From an uncultured Eubacteriales bacterium (lineage in GTDB: Bacteria > Bacillota > Clostridia > Oscillospirales > UBA644), in NCBI GenBank assembly GCA_934486965.1, contig CAKSQP010000062.1, positions 1-9,107 on the forward strand: a stretch of 9,107 nucleotides of DNA, given 5' to 3'. Positions 5,502 through 9,107 of this stretch are shown here, piece after piece. Below the pieces are notes generated by a model that searched no databases, was not told the DNA's origin, and saw only the letters and a program-made list of their open reading frames with translations. Made by a program: the position numbers and the translations under genes. Every line of letters starts with the position of its first letter. The stretch's first letter is position 1.

Positions 5502-6253
5502 AGTTTTTCTATTCCTTTGTATAAAAGTCTGAGAGCCAGAGTAAAAAGTTTTTCAAATGCCACGCTCATTATGACGATGATAAGCGTCCATGTGAACATA
5601 TCCGTCGTGTTGAGATATACTTTCGAATAGTAGAGCGCTTCGCCTATCGAGCCTTGCGGAATTCCTATTATCTCCGCCGCAACGCCCGATTTCCACGCAA
5701 GACCTATCGCAATACTGCAAGCCGAAAAAAGAAACGGCTTTATCTGCGGAAGCCATACATAAACCAGCCTTTTTGCAAAGGAAAGCCTGAAAACATCAGC
5801 CATCTGCAGCATTTTTTTGTCTACGGATCGTATCGCGTTCAGAATATTTGTGTAAATTATCGGCAGGACGATCATGAACGATATAAAGACCGAGAGGGAA
5901 GAGGACGTGAGCCAGACGAGGGCGATTATTATAAAGGACGCTACGGGAATGGATTTTACGGTCACCATATACGGCCAGAGAAGTATTTCGACAATATGAA
6001 ACCGTCCCGCGGCAAGCGCCAGAACAACTCCGACGGCAAGAGCGATAAGAAAGCCTGCGGCAATTCTTGAAAAACTGAACCATACCGACGAAAAGAAGGC
6101 AGGCTCTTCCCATATAGTGAAAAGTCTTGCAAAAACGTCGGTCGGGGCTACAAGAATTATTTTTTCGTTCAGCAAAACGGCTGCCGCTTGCCAGAAAAGC
6201 AAAGCGACAGCAACAGAAACTGTTTTTTGCAGAATCTTCTTATTTTTCAACAT
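5498..6253 (-). CDS. ABC transporter permease (SsuC/TauC-like)
   Basis: Membrane subunit of the importer, 251 residues, usual for the family. A first membrane segment occupies about residues 10-30 (VSVAVALLFWQAAAVLL), and several further hydrophobic segments follow. The cytoplasmic coupling region (EAA-like) is near GLAWKSGVAAEIIGIPQG, and KSIPVASFIIIALVWL is typical of the BPD_transp_1 fold of SsuC/TauC proteins. The start chosen is the ATG at 6253-6251, which overlaps the end of the lipoprotein gene by 14 bases and gives the usual N end. No good ribosome binding site is seen, so translational coupling is likely. A TTG start at 6331 would add 26 unlikely residues. The 3' end overlaps the ATPase start by 4 bases. 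Confidence 0.92.
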   Translation of the reverse strand: MLKNKKILQKTVSVAVALLFWQAAAVLLNEKIILVAPTDVFARLFTIWEEPAFFSSVWFSFSRIAAGFLIALAVGVVLALAAGRFHIVEILLWPYMVTVKSIPVASFIIIALVWLTSSSLSVFISFMIVLPIIYTNILNAIRSVDKKMLQMADVFRLSFAKRLVYVWLPQIKPFLFSACSIAIGLAWKSGVAAEIIGIPQGSIGEALYYSKVYLNTTDMFTWTLIIVIMSVAFEKLFTLALRLLYKGIEKL

Positions 6254-7250
6254 AGTAGAAATCTTCGGCGGGAAGTTGTTTTCCGACTGCGGCGGGATTG
6301 AAGTTGTAGAGAATGTTGAGATATTCTTCAAGAGCAGTCTTCATTTCTTCGCCTGCAATGTAGGTGATATTGCACTGCGGGATCGCTTTTTCGGCAATCG
6401 CAGCCTTGAAAAGACCGAATTTCTCAACGAGAGTTGCCGCTGTCGCTACTTCCGTGTTCGCATATTCGGTGGAAGCCTTGTATTCTTCGAGGAATTTCTT
6501 TACGGTATTCGGATATTTTTCGATAAAGTCCGCTCTTGCGACGACGACGCCTGTTATAAGCATACTCTTGGTGTCGAGTTTTTCCCATTCTGCGTTGAGG
6601 TCAAGCGCGACGTTAAGACCTTCGACTTTGGTTTTCGCAACAGTTACATACGGCTGGGGAAGCATTGCGACGCCGTCTCCCGAAGAAAGAACTGCGACGA
6701 CCTCTGTGGGTTCGCTCTTCCATTCGATTGTTACATCGTTATCGGGATCGATTCCGTTTTCTTTGAGAATATATCTCAATGCATATTCGGGAGTGGAGCC
6801 TTTTCCCGTTGCATAAATGGTTTTGCCTTTGAGGTCGGCAACGGAGGTTATCCCAACGCCTTTATCAACGATATAGACAACGCCGAGAGTGTTTATTGCG
6901 AGAACTTTGATTTTTCCTTCGGTGTTGTTATAGAGAACGGACGCGAGGTTCGAGGGGATCGCCGCCATATCAAGTTCGCCTTTGATGAGTTTCGGAGTTA
7001 CTTCGTCGGCGGCACCAGCAACGGTGAATTCGTATTTGTTTTCGGAAGTTCCCGCTTCGTTGTCTTCCATAAGTTTTACGAGACCTATCGAAGTCGGACC
7101 TTTGAGACCCGCTATTTTAACGGTCACTTCTTCTTTGACTTCAGGCGTCGGTTCGGGATCGTTCTTCGGTTCCTCCGCGGTTTTTCCGCAGCCCGCGAAA
7201 ATTCCTATTGCAAGAAGCAACGCAAGAATAAGCGCTAATGTTTTTTTCAT
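6240..7250 (-). CDS. ABC transporter substrate-binding lipoprotein (TauA/SsuA/NMT1-like)
   Basis: Extracellular solute receptor of the importer, tethered to the outer face of the membrane. It is 336 residues long. A type II signal peptide ends in the lipobox FAGC, so Cys21 is lipidated, followed by an acidic Glu/Pro-rich linker (about 25-42). The mature part begins VTVKIAGLKGPTSIGL. The stretch AADEVTPKLIKGELDMAAIPSN (split here as AADEVTPKLIKG and ELDMAAIPSN) and DLKGKTIYATGKGSTPEYALRY (core GKTIYATGKGSTPEYA) resemble the NMT1/TauA-like fold. AGAGG lies 8 bases before the ATG. It is the first gene of the minus-strand operon with permease and ATPase, and divergent from the Crp/Fnr-type regulator. 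The ligand is unknown: taurine, sulfonates, nitrate or pyrimidine precursors are family options, none shown by the sequence. Confidence 0.92.
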   Translation of the reverse strand: MKKTLALILALLLAIGIFAGCGKTAEEPKNDPEPTPEVKEEVTVKIAGLKGPTSIGLVKLMEDNEAGTSENKYEFTVAGAADEVTPKLIKGELDMAAIPSNLASVLYNNTEGKIKVLAINTLGVVYIVDKGVGITSVADLKGKTIYATGKGSTPEYALRYILKENGIDPDNDVTIEWKSEPTEVVAVLSSGDGVAMLPQPYVTVAKTKVEGLNVALDLNAEWEKLDTKSMLITGVVVARADFIEKYPNTVKKFLEEYKASTEYANTEVATAATLVEKFGLFKAAIAEKAIPQCNITYIAGEEMKTALEEYLNILYNFNPAAVGKQLPAEDFYYVEK

Positions 7251-7283
7251 TTTTTCTACCTCTCTTTTTCAAATATATTTTAC

Positions 7284-7313
7284 ATTATGAGTATATCATA
7301 TAAGTGCGGACAA
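7284..7313 (-). promoter_or_regulatory. possible promoter of the ABC importer operon
   Basis: On the minus strand, TTGTCC (7313-7308), an 18-base spacer and CATAAT (7289-7284). The -35 box is weak, consistent with a promoter needing an activator. Predicted start is near 7277. The inverted repeat at 7286-7300 overlaps the -10 box. Confidence 0.45.
7286..7300. promoter_or_regulatory. inverted repeat in the divergent promoter region, possible operator
   Basis: TATGA (7286-7290), five bases, TCATA (7296-7300). The spacing of two half-sites is like a compact Crp/Fnr-type site, but the sequence is not the FNR consensus TTGAT-N4-ATCAA. It covers the putative -10 region of the importer operon. Confidence 0.35.
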
Positions 7314-7321
7314 TTACATTG

Positions 7322-7333
7322 CCGTTGCAACGG
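7322..7333. promoter_or_regulatory. perfect palindrome CCGTTGCAACGG upstream of the Crp/Fnr-type gene
   Basis: A perfect 12-base palindrome between the importer and regulator genes. Outside it, TTACA (7314-7318) and TGTAA (7338-7342) form a second pair of arms, displaced by one base. It lies upstream of the -35 of the importer operon and in the predicted leader of the regulator, where an autoregulatory operator could sit. Function is inference. Confidence 0.4.
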
Positions 7334-7367
7334 AATTTGTAACGAAAAAATGAAAAGAGGAAGAATT

Positions 7368-8060
7368 ATGACCGATATTCCGAAAATTTCCGAAGTCCTT
7401 TCGGAAAACAGGCTGTTTGCGGGACTTTCACAGGACGAGATATGCAGTTTTGCGGAAAAATACGGAAGTTTTGTAACGGATTACGACAGGGGAGAATATA
7501 TTATGCGCGCGGGAGATATCCCCTCGGCTTTCGGGATAGTCCTTTCGGGGAAAGTTACGGCATACGGGCACGGCAGAGACGGAGGAGAAACGGTTATTTC
7601 CGTGCTTTCCGCAGGCGACCATTTCGCCGATATCCTCGTTTCGGCGGGGAAAAAGGAAAGCCCCGTATCTCTTTTCGTCGAAGAGAACGGGACCGAAGTT
7701 TTCAATATTTCGCTTGACAGGATATTTCTTTCCCGCGACGGCGTTTCAAACACCGTTCTCAAAAATCTGCTTGAAGTTATTTCCCTGAAATATTGGGATC
7801 TTTTCAAGAAGATCGAGTATACTTCGGTGCTTTCCCTGAAAAAGCGGATATGTCTCTATCTTTCGGATATCTCCGCCGTGAACGGCAGTTCTTCCTTTTA
7901 TATAAACTTTGACAGAGAGGGGCTTTCTTCTTATCTTAACGCCGACAGGAGCGCTCTTTGCAGAGTTCTTTCTTCCCTGAAAAAAGATGGTATAATCGAA
8001 TACAGAAAAAACTTTTTCGAGATAAAAGACCCTGAAAAACTGCGCAGTATCACAGGTTGA
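7368..8060 (+). CDS. Crp/Fnr-family transcriptional regulator
   Basis: Cytoplasmic DNA-binding dimer, 230 residues, usual length. The N-terminal cNMP-binding-type beta-roll covers about 22-115 (RGEYIMRAGD at 41-50, LSGKVTAY at 59-66, LSAGDHFADI at 80-89). A long dimer helix covers about 125-150, and the C-terminal winged helix-turn-helix about 158-225, with LNADRSALCRVLSSLKKDGI at 190-209 as turn and recognition helix. The cAMP-pocket signature with GE and RxA is absent, so the ligand is probably not cAMP. No N-terminal Fe-S cysteine cluster is present (Cys26, 162 and 198 only). The ATG at 7368 has GAGG 7 bases upstream. The gene is divergent from the ABC importer, whose control is its likely job (inference), and its end overlaps the RseC-like gene. 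Confidence 0.92.
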   Translation: MTDIPKISEVLSENRLFAGLSQDEICSFAEKYGSFVTDYDRGEYIMRAGDIPSAFGIVLSGKVTAYGHGRDGGETVISVLSAGDHFADILVSAGKKESPVSLFVEENGTEVFNISLDRIFLSRDGVSNTVLKNLLEVISLKYWDLFKKIEYTSVLSLKKRICLYLSDISAVNGSSSFYINFDREGLSSYLNADRSALCRVLSSLKKDGIIEYRKNFFEIKDPEKLRSITG

Positions 8061-8457
8061 TTTCCGGAACCTCTTCTTTCGGCAAAACTTCCGAGATTAC
8101 CGACGACGGACGGAATTTTTTGTTGAAAAGCCGAAGCCCCCAATAATAAACTGCGGCAAGAGGACTTGCTATAAGGCAGTACCACGGGTAGACCGTCGCC
8201 GCCCATACCGATAAAAACAGAATTATAACGGGACAGATAAAAACGTATGCGAGCATTATGAGTGCCATTGCGGATTTCCTGTATTCGACCTTTACGCGGT
8301 CTCCGACTTTCGCTCCGACAAAGTTCATCGCGCTTATTTCCATGTCCCTCGTCGAACATACCCCCGCGTTCGCGCACCCCTCGCAGGATGCGGGTCTCGC
8401 AGTCTTTATTCTCGCGGTCTCTCCGTTGAGTCCGATAACTTCTCCGCAAACGATCAT
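8050..8457 (-). CDS. RseC/MucC-like redox membrane protein
   Basis: A 135-residue membrane protein of the RseC/MucC (SoxR-reducing) type. Order: a small N-terminal beta region, MIVCGEVIGLNGETARIK; the cysteine motif CEGCANAGVC (Cys25, 28, 34); AMNFVGAKVGDRVKV at 43-57, typical of the family; then two membrane helices at about 66-87 and 92-111, and a short cytoplasmic tail. In proteobacteria members aid sigma-E control and SoxR reduction; in Clostridia the role is unclear, perhaps electron transfer with an Rnf-type complex (inference; no rnf genes here). The chosen ATG (8457-8455) has AAAGGCGG 8 bases upstream. An ATG at 8475 lies only about 12 bases from the predicted transcript start and has no site. 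It overlaps the Crp/Fnr-type gene by 11 bases, tail to tail. Confidence 0.85.
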   Translation of the reverse strand: MIVCGEVIGLNGETARIKTARPASCEGCANAGVCSTRDMEISAMNFVGAKVGDRVKVEYRKSAMALIMLAYVFICPVIILFLSVWAATVYPWYCLIASPLAAVYYWGLRLFNKKFRPSSVISEVLPKEEVPEINL

Positions 8458-8493
8458 ATAATTGCCGCCTTTCATATAGATAATAACGGTATT

Positions 8494-8522
8494 ATTATAT
8501 GTTATTTTGCGTTCTGTGTCAA
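8494..8522 (-). promoter_or_regulatory. consensus promoter of the RseC-like gene
   Basis: On the minus strand a perfect TTGACA (8522-8517), 17 bases and a perfect TATAAT (8499-8494). The start is predicted near 8487. ATAATA (8480-8485) and TATTAT (8490-8495), an inverted repeat with four bases between, straddle the start and the edge of the -10 box and could be an operator. Confidence 0.88.
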
Positions 8523-8545
8523 GAAAAAAGTGAGTTCACAAAAAA

Positions 8546-8588
8546 TTGACAATTAAAACACTAAATAAGTACAATTGCATGATATAAT
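8546..8588 (+). promoter_or_regulatory. promoter region of the family-1 solute-binding protein gene
   Basis: Two overlapping candidates. One is TTGACA (8546-8551), 18 bases, TACAAT (8570-8575). The other is an extended -10, TGATATAAT (8580-8588), with a perfect TATAAT at 8583 but no clear -35. They would start transcripts near 8582 and 8595. They stand back to back with the promoter of the RseC-like gene. Confidence 0.65.
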
Positions 8589-8624
8589 TGCTATACCGAC
8601 TAATCTAATAAGGAGTGATTTTTT

Positions 8625-9107
8625 TTGAAGGCATTCAAACGCATTGCGGCAATCGTTCTGTTGCTTGCCATGGTATTTTCTCTTGCGGCCTGCGGCGAGA
8701 ATAAAAACCAGACCACCGGCGGCGAAGGCGAATACGACTTTGACGGTCAGACAATAACGATCTACTGCGATGAAAACACCGGCGGAACCGACGACGACAA
8801 TTTCTATCTGTCTTACGACTCTACCACCGCTGAAGCCGAGACCCTTAAAGCAAGAGTTGAACAGATTCAAAAAGACTATAACTGTAAGATCGAAATAAAA
8901 ACCGTTCCTACCGATATAGAAAAGCAGATATCTTCTCTCATTGCTTCCAACAGCAAGGGCAGTGTAGATATAATCTTTGCAAGAAGTTACTATCTCCGTA
9001 AATGGGGAAATGCAGATTACCTTGTCGACATCGGAGACGTTTCCGATATCATCGACTATACCGATTCTTTCCGTTGGGGAACCAAGAGCACTCTTGAACT
9101 TCTTACC
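8625..9107 (+). CDS. extracellular solute-binding lipoprotein, family 1 (3' end outside the window)
   Basis: Start of a second substrate-binding lipoprotein of an ABC importer; 161 codons are seen and the frame is open to the window edge. Family members are usually 430-550 residues, so most is missing. The start codon is TTG (8625-8627), 9 bases after AAGGAG. The signal peptide has KAFKR, a hydrophobic core, and the lipobox LAAC, with the lipidated Cys at residue 23. A Gly/Asn/Thr-rich linker follows, then FDGQTITIYCDENTGG, ARVEQIQKDYNCKIEI, an IASNSKGSVDIIFARSYYL segment and ADYLVDIGDVSD, typical of SBP_bac_1 folds for sugars or oligosaccharides. The substrate cannot be told. Any permease genes would follow beyond the window. 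It is divergent from the RseC-like gene. Confidence 0.88.
   Translation, partial: MKAFKRIAAIVLLLAMVFSLAACGENKNQTTGGEGEYDFDGQTITIYCDENTGGTDDDNFYLSYDSTTAEAETLKARVEQIQKDYNCKIEIKTVPTDIEKQISSLIASNSKGSVDIIFARSYYLRKWGNADYLVDIGDVSDIIDYTDSFRWGTKSTLELLT

Noticed and set aside
6254..6331. Upstream TTG start for the permease.
   Set aside because: It overlaps the lipoprotein gene by 92 bases, has no ribosome binding site and adds polar residues not expected in SsuC/TauC-like proteins.
6117..7238. Long open frame of 373 codons on the plus strand, antisense to the lipoprotein and permease genes.
   Set aside because: Its composition (rich in Phe, Arg, Cys, Ser) is that of a mirror frame of a coding strand; it shows no family motif, and the minus-strand genes are certain.
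7287..7367. In-frame N-terminal extension of the Crp/Fnr-type regulator with four cysteines (CGQLHCRCNGIC), suggestive of an FNR-like Fe-S cluster.
   Set aside because: The ATG at 7287 has no ribosome binding site, the stretch contains palindromes expected of an operator, and the ATG at 7368 has a good GAGG site and gives the usual family length.
8055..8071. GGTT...AACC inverted repeat near the convergent gene ends as a terminator.
   Set aside because: The stem is only 4 bp with no T tract on either strand.
8458..8475. Upstream ATG (MKGGNY) for the RseC-like protein.
   Set aside because: It lies about 12 bases from the predicted transcript start without a ribosome binding site, while those very bases form the AAAGGCGG site for the ATG at 8457.

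Overview
The window looks like a chromosomal segment of a moderate-GC, Gram-positive anaerobe of the class Clostridia (Oscillospiraceae, Ruminococcaceae or Christensenellaceae-like). This is inferred from strong AGGAGG-type ribosome binding sites, near-consensus sigma-A promoters, lipobox substrate-binding proteins, a DUF6062-type protein, and a short AGTGAATAGTGAA repeat of a kind I associate with such genomes. Nothing looks like a phage, transposon or CRISPR locus. The genes are short, mostly monocistronic housekeeping or transport units, with the orientation switching often.

Left part (1-2590): the 5' two thirds of galE (UDP-glucose 4-epimerase, minus strand, cut by the window edge) has its own promoter. 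It is followed by a plus-strand tRNA-Arg(ACG) with promoter, encoded CCA and terminator, then by the MgtE magnesium channel gene. The 270 bases between the tRNA and mgtE are the most unusual part of the window. They hold a six-codon mini-ORF, an intrinsic terminator whose 5' arm can alternatively pair with the mini-ORF start region, a 14-bp-period tandem repeat, and a hairpin just before the mgtE ribosome binding site. This looks like an attenuator, and no M-box is recognisable.

Middle part (2560-4900): acpP (acyl carrier protein) and a DUF6062-like cysteine-motif protein lie on the minus strand. An OGG1-type 8-oxoguanine DNA glycosylase runs divergently from the DUF6062-like gene. A zinc-ribbon plus Tic20/DUF4870-like membrane protein follows on the minus strand. 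Convergent gene pairs share bidirectional terminators.

Right part (4929-8060): a compact three-gene ABC importer operon on the minus strand (TauA/SsuA-like lipoprotein, permease, ATPase, with overlapping genes) is transcribed divergently from a Crp/Fnr-family regulator. The short shared intergenic region carries two inverted repeats. The regulator probably controls the importer and itself (inference from position).

End (8050-9107): an RseC/MucC-like redox membrane protein gene (minus) overlaps the regulator gene tail to tail. It shares a promoter region with the start of a second lipoprotein, a family-1 extracellular solute-binding protein that runs off the window. In two places the TGA stop of one gene is the core of the TTGACA -35 box of the next.
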